Assembly: GCF_023343835.1 (NCBI RefSeq)
Contig: NC_064433.1
Coordinates: forward strand, 136,365,957-136,429,956
From: Lagopus muta
Taxonomy: Eukaryota; Chordata; Aves; Galliformes; Phasianidae
DNA length: 64,000 nucleotides
Reading direction: 5' to 3'
Part shown: in pieces, positions 1 to 11,520 of the stretch
Layout of the letters: each line of letters starts with the position of its first letter
Numbering within the stretch: the first letter of the stretch is position 1
The notes under the pieces: model-generated
What the model saw: the letters and a program-made list of their open reading frames with translations, nothing else
Told to the model about the DNA's origin: nothing
Database searches by the model: none
Program-made: the position numbers and the translations under genes

Positions 1-3000
1 TATCCTGCATCTCCAGTGCTTCAACCTTTCCTCTTCCTTTGAAAGAAAAAAGAATCACAAAAAGATGAAGTGTGCGAACAACTATTTTGTTCCCACTTCA
101 CCATATATCCAGACTGATGAGGACCAAGTTTTGTTTTAGAGACAAATAAGAGAATCTGATTTAAAAGGTTGTTTACATGGGCTGAACTCACAAAGCACCA
201 TTTCTGCACTGGCTGGGGTGAGATGTACTGGCTGCCATTTCATCGAGAACACTAAAAAGGCCTCACTGCCAGTCGTACACTTTTAGCAAGCACTACAGGA
301 TTCCCCCACCCTATTTTCTGCAGCCCCCAGAGCCCTCACACATTGGGAAAGGTGGGCTGGGGGTGTTGGCAGGGATGGAGGAGAGTGCTTGCTGTCCCCT
401 GTCCGCACATGGCATTGCCCACTACAGAGGTTTCCTCAGGACAGGCCAGCCTCTGGGATAGGGTTGCACTGCGGCCCGTTAACATTTCAGGCTGTTGCCA
501 CTCCAGCACTGCTGTGCTAAGTGTCACCAAAGAACCTATAAATAAATAAGTAAATTGCCTGTCTTATGTATCTTAATTATTCACGGGCCAAGAAGGCAAG
601 ACACTTTTGAAGATGGCCTTACCTCCCATAGAGGCCCAAGTGAACTGTGCTCCAGACACCGAAAACCACATCCTTACAGCAGCGCTTCCAGGAGCTGGCA
701 GTATGTCAAGGCAGCATCATGTGCTTTAAGAACAACGCAAATCTCCAGGAGAAGAGGCTGAAGTCTTCTTCAGGCCATTTCCCAGCCTCAGAGAGGGGTC
801 TGTGCAGCCAGCTTGTCCTGTGACATAATTCACTCAGAGGTGACTTTTTCAGAGGTTTGGAGTTCCGCCTGCATACAGTGGGTACCTGCTCCATTCCTTC
901 CAGATATAGGTGAGACTAGAGCTGACAACATGCAGTTGATCTGGAGGAGATTATATTTCATTGATAGGTCACTCGGTAAAAGAAAAGCAGGATGCAAATA
1001 AGAAAAGGTGATGAAGAAATGCTAGGGATGGTGTCTCAGCCCAGTGAAAATGATGGTCACACTCCAAACCTGGTATGCCTGAGAAATCCTCATCATCGCA
1101 CTCCCTCTCTGAGGTGGTGAACACGGATCAAACACTCGACCCATGCAACATGTCTTGCTGCTTAAGGCAATGCAGTATTCCCATAAATCCTAATTTCTGA
1201 GGGCAGCATATAAGAACACGCTATTTTATATCTTACCACCAGCATCAAAGGAAAAGCATGAACAGAGCTCACAAGTGGTATACTTTAATGAAGTTGTATG
1301 GATTTCATAGCTCTTAAGTCATAAATTACTCTTAATACACATAGTAGAGAGAATCTGATCTTCTTCCCTTCACAATCAATAGTAGTTTGACTATGCAGAC
1401 CTCACTGAGAACAGGACTAGTCCATATTTTACTGTGAACATTTATTGTATCTGAAGTAGTATGGTAGGGAGAGACAAGCAGGGCATCTGTTCTGCTGCTG
1501 TTCTGAGACATCAGAGAGCTTAAATCACAATGATTGATGTGCCTGCGTGTGTTTCTGAACATACTAGGCGCTTTTTAGGGAGGAGAGGAGCAATCTTCTG
1601 CCATGGAAAGCTCTCAGTGAAAATCCTGACCAGCTCTAGTAGAAAGAGTGAATTAGGATATTCTTAGCCTTAGTTATACCCCAATTTGTTATTTATTTAT
1701 TAGGTTTTAATTTTGAAAATGTCCATAGTTGTTACAAATGGGGATCTTGATATAACACGGCAGCCTTGCTTCTTCAGCCCCTGGCTAATTCAGTAAGGGA
1801 TAGGGTAGATGTTACCACATTGTCCATGTGGGAGAGAGCACCTGTGCTATGTTGAAATGCAGTTCTTCCCAATCAAAACCAATGCAGTATTGTTTGTTAC
1901 ATTAGACATACGCCAGTTGTCATGCTTTTTTCTTTCCTTGGCCCCTAAAAATATCTACAAAGTCATTATAAATAGACCTTCTTCCATTCAAGATGGCAAC
2001 TTCATCCCGCTGCTGAGGGATGTAATTTTCAATATGTGCATGCGCTTGAAACTCAGCCAAGTGGAATCCAAATGTCATCACCCAAGTGGTTGAGGAGCAG
2101 CCCCTCACTTTGTAACCAGCCCCTGCAATATCACAGTAGGGGGGCTGGTTTCAGTTTCTTTTGGAGTTTGTGGGGTGCCAGGTGCTGGGGCACAGCTGGG
2201 CCTGCCCAGACCTTTCGGGGAAGACATTCCCCAACGGATGAGCCTCCACAGCCTTTCTCCATTTTCTACCCATAGGTTTAATTGGAAGAATTTCTTCTTC
2301 TGCTTCTGCTTATAAAAATTAATACCCTCCTGGTATGCAGGCTGCATTCTGTGCGTGAAGCTATTTCACTGCATGGAGTAACCTTCCAGATTTTTCTGGT
2401 GTTAGAAAGCTGACACCTCTTGCTTTCTCCCCTCCCAACCCAATCTATTGTTATTGACTTCACACTCCAGCTTTTGTGCTGAGTTCAGTATTTTATTTAG
2501 TAACTGATCCATACCAATTAAAGCATTGCCTAAATCCCCAGCTGTCCAAGAGCCTGATTCTTCAATATCTCAAGTGTAGGTCCAACATATCATCCTTCTT
2601 GCTCCAGATTAAGGGGGTTTGCAGTCAAATGACATTGCCAGGATTATTGTTAAGTCAGGTGGTGCTGACCCTGTGTGCCCGTACCCTTTCGGAAAGCGGA
2701 TTTAAGAGCATAATATCTGAACTACTTGTACACCTGATTTCAATCAAAAAGCAAACAATGACATTTTATTTTATTTTTATTTATTTTGTTTTGGAAGCTT
2801 ACTTACTTCTAAGCACTACCAGTAGCAAAAACTATCAGTAACACGTTCATGCTCCCCAGCCTTGAGATTTTGTTTTAATCATTTGAGTCTTTTTAAGAGT
2901 CTGTTTTTATAACCCAAAGGCAGAACCATGTTCTCTTGCCAGCTGCGTCTTCAACGTATTTATCCTTACCTACACTTTACTAAGCAGGAGTGGAAAATAT

Positions 3001-3367
3001 CTTTGATGTTGCCCTTGCATTTGGACACTTTGATACCAAATTAGAGCAAGGGGGGACACAGAGGAGATGTGGTCACCCCAGCTACTGTTGCTCATGCCCT
3101 TGAGTGCTCCCACTTGCCGCAAAGTGCAGGAGAAACAGCCAGTGGCGCCATGGGGGCTGTGAAGCTCTGCACGCTCCTGCTACACAATGCCTCACAAAGC
3201 TTGTAAAGCACTCTGCATGCTTTTTAACAGGCCACTAATGATGACTCTCTTGAGAATTTATAAGTTTAAGTATTTTTTTCCATTTTTTGCATGCCACTAA
3301 AGCAAAATGAGAAGGTAGCAGCAATGTTGACAACTTGAAAAGAATATGCGTGTTTTCTCTTGTGCAG
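1..3367 (+). other. Probable intron upstream of the giant exon
   Basis: No exon, RNA gene or clear repeat is recognisable here. Because the exon starting at 3368 opens inside a codon behind a good splice acceptor, this stretch is inferred to be the intron leading into it. I looked for the catalytic-domain exons of ADPRHL1 on both strands and did not see them, so they must lie before base 1. All reading frames present are short and look random. Confidence 0.5.
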
Positions 3368-6300
3368 CACCAAAAGCAGTAACTCTTGTGGAGATAAGAT
3401 GCTGATAGACCCTTTGGTGCTGAAGAAGAAGCTCAATAGGATGGTGACAGAGCAAGGGGCCTTTGCTGTCCTCAGCAGCCTGCTGCTGTACGTCACCGAG
3501 CTTGCCGCCTGCGACCCGCAGCTCAGAAGCAAGAGGACAAAATGGGAGGAAGGTAAAGAAAACCAGGTGAGTTGCAAACAGTCATCTCCAGACTCAAACA
3601 GGGGCCGTTACCCTACCCGATTCCAGCTACTGCGGTCCAGATTTCTGAACAACAATCGCGAGCCTTATGTCAAAAAAAGAAGAGAAGTTGGTAAATTGGT
3701 CATTAAAGAGAGGCTATGGGTGAACAGGGCTAGCAACAAATTAGAGAGAAGAGGAGATGGAAAGGCTGCAGAAGAGGATGAAGACACGGTGCCCACTGAG
3801 AGGGTCAGGTGGGGCAGCGTGAGTGGGAAAAACACAGTGAAGAACATTTTGAAGAAATTTTTGGCTGCCGAAGAAAAAGAAGACAAGGAAAAGATTCCCA
3901 TCTGGAAAAAGAAAGGGCCAAACAGCAGCTTGCCAAAAATAGTAAACAGGAGCTCAGTCCTGTCCAAGCTGAAGGAGCAGTTTGAGCAAAGCTCCCTCTG
4001 TTCAGCCACAGAGGTGAAAGCATCACTCTTGCGCAAAGGTGAGAAAAAGACAAAAACCCTCCCAAGCAGAAAAGCTATCCGTAAGCCAGAGGTCAGAGTA
4101 CTGCGCATGGCAGCACTGGCAGCCACAGACATAAACAGTCCGGAGTCCCAGTACTTAGTGTGCTCCATGGTGCCAGTGCCCAGACTCAGCATGGCTACCG
4201 AAATTAACCATCCATGGAGTTGGTCAAAAAATAACGCCACGATGCAGCCTTGTGATCACAACACAGGGCTGAAGGAAAAGGGGAATTCTGAGAGAAAGCC
4301 TGATGAGAACAAAACATCACTACATGCAGCAGAGGACACGGAGGACAAAGAAGAACCAGTGGCACCCAAAGAGATGCCTCATGCAAAGGACAGTGCTGAG
4401 ACCAGTACAGATTCCTCAAGGCAAGGACCTCATTTCAATCCTAGTCTAGAAAGCTCTTTTTCCATCTGCAAAAATAAAGCCCTTGCAGACTGTGATGTTC
4501 TCTCATCTGAACATAATCTAGATCGCGATAGGAATAAATTATTAGCTGGGCCTGATACATCTTCACTAATGAGGACTACCAAGGCTGTGCAACATGTCAA
4601 GGATGACAGCCCACCTTCTAATGTACCTTACTCTAGCACAGCTGAAGGATTCAGTGAACTAAGTCCTCAGGATACTAAAACAGGCGAGATTCCCAAAATA
4701 ATTATGCATGTATACAGTTTGGAGGAAGCTGACCAAGATTTGACAGAGCCAGAAAAGGATCCTTTCTTTGCAGGCCAAAAATATTTCCCAGAGCAGAAAG
4801 TACTGGAAAATACCCTTCCATTTTACTCTCCAGGAGATCAAGCACTTTGTGAAGTTGAGCCTCCAATGCAGGATCAACACCTAAGCCATATAACACAAGC
4901 TGCCAACAAAAGGCCACTAGCAGTTCAGAAAGAGGCACCAGGTTTAAGAGGCAAAGGTTCCAAGGAAGAAAAAAAAGGAGAGAAATATCATAGTGAAGAC
5001 AAAATGTACTCTACTTCTAGCAAAAATTATAGTGAGATCTCAGCTACAAAAGAACAGGAGAACAAAATGCCCAACTGCCAAATGCAAAATGAACCCCAAA
5101 CCAAGCAGCCACAGCCACCTCAAATGCCCAGCCTAGAAAATCACTTCAGTAATTCCAGTGCTGAGATATCAAATCCAGATGCAAATCAGACCAAACCCAC
5201 ACTTTCCTCAAGTGATCTCCAGGAGCAGAAATCTGGTGCTGTAGAAGAACACATCCCTTCTGACTGGGATAGGAAAGAAGGCCCTTTGCCAAATGAGTTT
5301 GTGAGGCACAGGTTGTACTTTGTAGATGAGGATCTTAGGGAGGACCAGTTACCTTCTTCAAATGTGATGATGAGTCCTTCAAACAATGGAGTCCTGGACA
5401 GGAGTACCTTCACTGACCTGGAGACGTGTTACAAACCATCTAACAGTTTCATTGAATGTGAAGAGACCACTGCAGATGAGCTGCCATCGCCTGACTCCGA
5501 AGTATGGCTGACACCTTCATCAAACCCTGTAACAACACTAACAAGTGGGATTGTAGGACAAAGAATCCATTACACGCTTGGAAATTCCCCAGCCCTTCCA
5601 CCTACTGGTCTGGTAACACCGGAAGCTGGTGGTGTAGATGATGAGTATGCCAGTCGTGGCTCTGAGAAGCATCCACCACCCTCTTCAGGTGAGTCAGCAG
5701 TACATGAAAACAATGCTGCAGTGGAGAAGAAAACTGCCTGTGATTTTAATAACCAGCCACTGTCCCCAAATCACTCAACAGAAAACGAATATGCTGCAGC
5801 TGAAGAGACAATTACTTGTCAGAGCCTTGAGAACAGTCTTTCATTTTCAACTAAGAAGATAAGAAAACATGCAAATAAAACTGTGTTAGCAAGAAATCCC
5901 CTGTTACCCTTGGAGAAGAATCAAACGCAGATTTCAGATGATACCCTGAAGCAAGGAAGTGATGTGTTGGAAGAGAACCTGTTTCCTTCATCTGAATTGG
6001 TGTCAGGCCAAAAGAAGTGTGCAAAAGGTACTGAGAATGTCTCCAAACATGAAAAGCGTAAGCCTTTGTCTTCAGACAATGACACGAAGCATGGCAATGA
6101 TAGGATGGAGACAGAGGAAAGAGAAGAGCCAGATGTCTTGTATAAATCTGAGCAGGAACAAGTATTAACAAGTGATTTGATGGATCACAAAAATAACTTT
6201 TCAAGTGGGAAGAATGCTCATAGTCCTCAAACATCCCAGTGGCCTCCCTCAGAGCATGACACCAACATTCAAGGAGTGAAAAGTTCTGGGCATGGTTTGA

Positions 6301-8108
6301 AGTGCCGAACACCTTCTAGAGATTTCATTAAACGTGAACATGATATGACAGTAGATGGAAACATCTGCAGCAATAACAAGAAACACCAGCTGTCCTTGTC
6401 AAGCGAACCAACGAGACACACAAATGACACTGCGGGAAAAAGAAACATAAAGTTGAACTTCAAGGATTATTCAGCGCTGCCAAGAAATACAGCAAGACAT
6501 GATGATGAGACCAGTGATGAGGAGAATACCTTTCGAGATATGAAAGATAATACAGTGCAGCATGAAAAGAGTTTTGAAGGAGAGAGAAATACTTCATACG
6601 ATCCTAAAAAGCAAATGCCATCATCAAGTCCTCTGGTAAAACGAGACAAGAAATTCTCCCCTCTAGACACACGGCAAAAAAAAGCACCAGGTGACTCTGT
6701 AAAGCCTGAGATTAAGTTGGCTGAAAAAAAGACTAAACACACCTCTGAGAAGCCCCAGTCACCTTCTTCAAACACAGTGGAGAGACCTCAGGAAAGAAAT
6801 TCTTCAGCAGAGAAGAAGCAAAAGGCACTGGAAGCAGATGATGTCCAGTCACCTGAAACAAAAGCTGTAACAGGAGATGATGAACACCAGCACCAGAGGC
6901 AGCACCAGTTACCTCTTTCAAGTAAATCAGCAAAGCCTGGGAAAAACATTCCAGGAGGAGAAAAACAGCAAAAAAGTTCTGAGGATTTCACAATGCCTGA
7001 TAGCAATGCAAAAGAGAAGAAGAAATTTCTTCGTCCCAGGAAGTACCGATCAGTATCATCAGAGACAGCGGTTTTGCCCCAAGAAAAGCATTCTCCAGAT
7101 CAAAAGCAACAAACATCAGCTACTGAAGGCTTTAAGAAGCCTGAAACTAATGTTGTCAAAGAAAAAGATGAAGAGCCAAATTCTGAGCTCCTGACACCTC
7201 CTTCAAACAAAGAGGTGAATTTCAAAGAAAAAAACTCTTCAGGAGATAGGAAGCAGAAGACTCCAGTAGCAGGGGATGTCATGCCACCCAAAACAAAGGT
7301 TGCAAAAGAGGATGATGAACACCAGCGCTCTGGGAACCAGCAGATACTTCCCTTGAATAAACCAGCAAAGCCTGGGAAAAAGACTCCGTGGGAAGAGAAA
7401 CAAGAAACTGTAATTGAAGGTTTTAGAAAGCCTGACGCAAAGGCTGTAAAAGATAAAAGCAAAGATCCAGGTCCTAGGATGCGCCAGGCCTCATCCCCAG
7501 ATCTGTTGTTGAAGCGCCAAGAGAAGAATGTCACAGCCAAAAAGAAACCATCAACACCACCATCTGATAAAAAAATTATGGATAGAACTGGTATTACAGA
7601 GGAAAGGAGTGGGCCCCGGGGAGCAGAGGAATACCAGCGACAGCCTTCAGATAAGATAGGGAAGCACAGCACTGATAGCTCAGGAAGAGGTGACTCTGAG
7701 AACTATCGAACTGTTTTGCCAAGTGATGGTGTAGAATCTAAAAGCAATTCTGTCCCCAAGGAGACCAATTTGTCTAAAACAGAGAAGTCCTCCAAATCAT
7801 CCCTATCGCGTGGTGCATCAAAATGTGATGACAGCCCTACTGAAAACAGAAAAAAGCAGCCTGGATTCAAGAAGTACCGAGTACTGTCATCAAAGGGTTT
7901 GGTGAAGGATGAGGGAGGCACTGCTGGAAGGGAGGCTAGCTGGCAGGCAGCTGGCACAGCAAGTGGCAGAAAAGCAGAGCTGGAGGACTGCTCCAAAGCA
8001 GCACCATTCTCCAAATACACAGTGGAAAGCTACAGTGAAGGACCCTTAGATTCTTCTTTTAAACCACTGATCATTAGAGTAACTGACACGTTTAAACATC
8101 ACAGCTAA
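3368..8108 (+). CDS. ADPRHL1: Giant 3'-terminal coding exon, probably the long-isoform C-terminal region of ADPRHL1 (ARH2)
   Basis: One exon holds 1579 open codons and ends in TAA at 8106-8108. The acceptor is a pyrimidine tract ending in tgtgcag at 3361-3367. The first exon base completes a codon begun upstream, so the frame enters in phase 2. An internal ATG lies at 3399. The protein is rich in Ser, Lys, Glu, Pro and Thr with few hydrophobic stretches and is probably mostly disordered. It has a more ordered N-terminal piece (residues about 11-45, with a short hydrophobic run), a basic segment around residues 80-110 (RYPTRFQLLRSRF), a repeat array at residues about 1084-1424, and a distinct C-terminal tail (FKPLIIRVTDTFKHHS). 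The gene name comes from synteny: ADPRHL1 flanks GRTP1 in the same orientation in human 13q34, and I recall long tetrapod ADPRHL1 isoforms with a large extra C-terminal exon. No catalytic domain is visible, so the exon could belong to another gene. Confidence 0.6.
6618..7640 (+). repeat. Degenerate protein-level tandem repeat array, unit about 48 residues
   Basis: Within the giant exon, a block recurs in the pattern P-S-S-x(5)-K/R-P-x-E-K-x-S-x(3)-K-Q-K-x(7)-K-P-E-T-K-x-V-K-x-x-D-E. The central Pro codons of the P-E-T-K position fall at 6705, 6852, 6996, 7140, 7287 and 7431, which are spaced 147, 144, 144, 147 and 144 bases (48-49 codons). The unit starts lie near 6618, 6762, 6912, 7053, 7197, 7350 and 7494. 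Units 2 and 5 both carry the D-D-E-H signature, and units 3 and 6 both carry S/P-A-K-P-G-K. The DNA has diverged strongly while the spacing has not. Confidence 0.75.
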
Positions 8109-9220
8109 AAAATACCGTTGCAGCTTAAGTGAGACCTTACAACTAATTGTGCCACTGATTTGCTCAATCTTTCTTTCTTCCTTTACTCTCTGGGGCATTA
8201 CGTTATCACTTTTTAATCACAAGGACATTGATGTGCATCTGTCTGAGCTGGGCTTTTTTCTTTCCTAACATTAGCCTGAAGACATGAATTAAATTAATCA
8301 CTGCAAGCGAATTAGCTAATCACTGAATTAATCATCAGTTTATAAATTAAATATGAGAGGGGCTTTGAGATCGGTGTGAATTCAGTCCTGCTCCAGACTC
8401 CCTGTACTAACTAGTGGGTTTTGTTTGTAACAAAGACAACTCTTCAGAGTGAGCTCTATCTGTATTTACGTATTCTAATGAAAACCTGCTCGTACTTCTT
8501 CCAGGAATGGTGGTAAGCGGTGTCAGCTTTAATTATGTCAAAAAGCGCTTGTTCCTGGCTCTGCCTTTTCACCAGTTAATAGGGGCTGTTGGTCTATGGC
8601 TGCATTGAGTGGCACTGCTAGCCACTCAATGGCTAGTAGGGAGGGAAGGAAGGGGGAAATGTCTGTGAAAAATCCTGAAAGGACATTGATGCTACAATGG
8701 GATTTACTGTGAATGCAAACGTTCAACCTCGCGAATATTGTGAAAATAATGATTTAGCCTTCTCTGAAGTTATTTGTACTTTAGTCTTATGCAGCATGCA
8801 TTGTTGTTGATAGGGATAAACCATTTCAAGTTATTCTTAATAACTGCAGACAAACATGCAACTAGTGTAAGTGTGGAAAGCTCAATGCTGAAAGGCTCTG
8901 AGGGACACTCTAGAGGGCCATGTCAGCAGAAGGGGCTGAAGGCCCCGACAGGGGAGCTCAACTTCACCTGAAGTTCTGTCCCCGCTTGGGTCCTTGGGTG
9001 TGTGGACACTGCCAGCGCTGCAGCTGGCACCAAAAGTCTTAGCAAGTGCTGATTTTACAGGTTGATGTGACATGGAGCAACAGGAAGCAGCCAGTATAAC
9101 TGGACATTGTTGATGGGCTGTGGCTTTCTGTGTTTAATGTATATCAGTGGATTCTGTAAAGTGTGCGTGGGACAGACTGTATTATGGAGAAATGAGGATG
9201 GAATGGTTCACTGCCCCTCT
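8109..9220. other. 3' UTR of the giant exon and downstream DNA
   Basis: The stretch after the stop is AT-rich and carries an ATTAAA polyadenylation-like hexamer at 8288-8293 and another near 8345. Either could end the transcript, but no downstream GU-rich element stands out. There is a short inverted repeat at 8603-8631. I see no gene here. Confidence 0.35.
8603..8631. repeat. Perfect 11-bp inverted repeat with 7-base loop
   Basis: CATTGAGTGGC at 8603-8613 is exactly complementary to GCCACTCAATG at 8621-8631, with the loop ACTGCTA between them. It lies about 500 bases after the stop of the giant exon and may be in its 3' UTR. Confidence 0.6.
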
Positions 9221-9585
9221 GCATCTGGTGAATGGTGTTGTAGCAAAGCATTGGCACAGGCTGTCCATGGAGCAGGTGGAGTCACTGTCCTTGGAGGTGG
9301 TCAAGAACTGTGTGGATGTGGCCCTGAGGGATGAGGCCCTTGACGGAGCACTGGAACAGGCTGCCCAGGGAGGTGGTGGAGTCTCCTTCTCTGGAGATGT
9401 TCAAGACCTGCCTGGATGCCTACCTGTGCGACCTGCTGTAGGGAACCTGCTTTGGCAGGGGGGTTGGACTCGATGATCTCTGGAGGTCCCTTCCAACCCC
9501 TACAATTCTGTGATTCTGTGATTCTGTGATGTGGTTAGTGGGCATGGTGGGGATGGGCTGGTTCTGTGATTCTGTGATTCTATGA
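9221..9585 (+). mobile_element. CR1 LINE 3' end interrupted by a second CR1 3' end (nested)
   Basis: The outer CR1 runs in sense to ctgagggatg near 9333. A second CR1 3' part occupies about 9334-9530 and ends in ATTCTGTG repeats. The outer copy then resumes at 9531 with gtggttagtgggcatggtgg, the expected continuation of the interrupted sentence, and ends with its own ATTCTGTG tail at about 9585. The outer tail appears to have lost the usual block between gatgggctgg and the 8-mers. Confidence 0.8.
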
Positions 9586-11219
9586 AAGCTGTGACAGAGA
9601 GATGTTAGAACAAAACTCTCCCATGCACTCCAGGAGTGCTTTTAGCACTATTTTATATTAGCACTCTTTGCCTATAGTGGCAACTTGGGGTATTTAAAGG
9701 CATGGCCTGAAGAGTCAATTAATTTTTTCCCCAGTCATCCGTGCTCAAAAAGCCAATTCAAACTCCAATCTTTTAGGTGAAACCAAGCTTCAGGGCTGGT
9801 CAAGAAGAGAGTTCTCACGTGCACAGCCCCTCTCCCTTTGCCTGTGCCTCCCCTTGGCTTTTTCAGATGCTATTCTGCAGCACATTGCCCCAGCGGCACA
9901 GCTGCTGCTCTGTCCCTGGCTGGCAGGGTGCCTTGACCTGCAGCAGTCAGGCAGTGAGGATGCAGGTGAGCTGGTAGCACACAAGGAGCAAATCCATTTG
10001 CTGGCGTAATGCACTCAAGTCAAATAGGTGACAGACAACTGGGCTGTCCAGGGGACACTATCAGGAGGGATTAGGGACACATGTCCCTTGGCTACCAGCA
10101 TGGCTTAGGATTTGATTTCTTGCCCACAACATGCCACAAATTAGGCTTCCTGGCACCTGCAGGCTCATAAAATGAGAATCACATTTGTATAAGAGACTGG
10201 TCCTCAAAAGAGAGGCTATAGGGAATTTATCACTTGTACAATGCTGCCCTTCTGCATGGTGGTGTATGTCATCCTCGCTGCTTTTATGGGCTGGCACATG
10301 TAAAGGACTTTGTGCTAAGCCTAAGCTCTGATTTACGTTTTGTTGTACATGATTTCATTTCCCATTGGAGAAAAGCCCTTACAACAAGCCCTTGCACCAG
10401 CAAGTATATTCTGTGAGCTGGCCTTTTGCAACAGCAGAAAGACTTGCTTGTTGGTACAAGAGAAGCCATTTTTATTATTCTCATTTTAATCTTTCAAAAG
10501 AAATCTAAGTGCTTTTTTCTTGTTGTTGCCCTTTTTTCCCACCTGAGAGACGGCTGCCTTGTGACAAATGAAAAGCTTCTGTCCAGCAGGAAGTTAACTG
10601 TGTGAGCAGCACGTGCCACCTGCACTTCAGACATGACGGACTGGCACCAAATGCATCCTTAAAAAATGAGTATTTGAGTATTTAAGTATATAAATATTTA
10701 AGAAAGAGAAAGATAGGAGGACGACGCACATCAACATCAGCTATAGCAGAAACTGCAAACGGGCAGGCTCAAACCCTGCTGCAACCCTTGCCCAAAAGCA
10801 ATATACAACAGAAGGTAAAAGTTTTATTCCCCACTCCTAACTCCAGTCCCCTGGAGGGCTCCTTCAGCATGTGGGTGATGCTCTGTGCCCCTGTTCATGG
10901 AAGAGGTAGTGAGGGAGCCCTCCAGGGTTTCACCATGTCTAATCAGGATCGAAGAGTGCTGCAGCTCCTGCAGGCACATTTCCTGGCTTTTGCAGTTCTG
11001 TGTGACGGGTGTAATTTGTACAGTTCTTTTTCCACACTAAACAACAGCTTTCTGCTCAACTAAAAAACAGTGAAAGCAAACATCCCTTGTGGTCATTGAG
11101 GGCATTGTGTCCTTAGCTCTCACTGAATGTAGAAAGGTATTATTATTCTTAATATTTTTGCCATTTTTGATAATGCTTCCTTGAAGCCCTGGCTTAGCAA
11201 TAGATTGTGTCAACTAAAC
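9586..11219. other. Intergenic DNA without recognisable genes
   Basis: Apart from the inverted repeat at 10849-10927 I see nothing that resembles a gene, RNA or assignable repeat. The reading frames are short and lack composition typical of coding sequence. Confidence 0.5.
10849..10927. repeat. 14-bp perfect inverted repeat with 51-base spacer
   Basis: CCCTGGAGGGCTCC at 10849-10862 is the exact reverse complement of GGAGCCCTCCAGGG at 10914-10927. No transposon ends or target-site duplications were recognised around it. Confidence 0.6.
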
Positions 11220-11520
11220 GGACCTCAGCTGAGGATACTGGGCTGTCCAGGCTGGAGGAGGCCAAGAGACAACCTGATTACTTTCCACAGCTCCCTGAGG
11301 AGGGGAAGCAGACAGAGGTTCTGGGCTCTGCTCATGGGAATTAATGGCAGGATGCAAAAGAATGGCAAAAAGCTGCACCAGGGACAGTCAGACTGGGCAT
11401 TGGGCATTAATTTACTATGAAGGTGGTCACACATTGGGACAGGCTTCCTAGAGAGGTGGCTGATGCCTTGTGCCTGGCAGCGTTCTAGAGGAAGGGTTCA
11501 TGGTCAGTGGAGGGCAGAGA
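11220..11520 (+). mobile_element. Diverged CR1-like LINE fragment
   Basis: The order of phrases matches the CR1 3' region in sense: ggctggaggaggcc, then agctccctgaggagggg, then a ccagggacagtcagactggg block, then ggtggtcacacattgggacaggctt and agagaggtggctgatgcc. The copy is old and lacks the 8-mer tail. Confidence 0.6.

Noticed and set aside
3665-4240. 191-codon open frame on the minus strand
   Set aside because: It is the antisense shadow of the Lys/Glu/Ser-rich giant exon, where few minus-strand stop codons arise; it shows no domain of its own.
7100-7672. 190-codon minus-strand frame
   Set aside because: Also a shadow of the repeat array in the giant exon.
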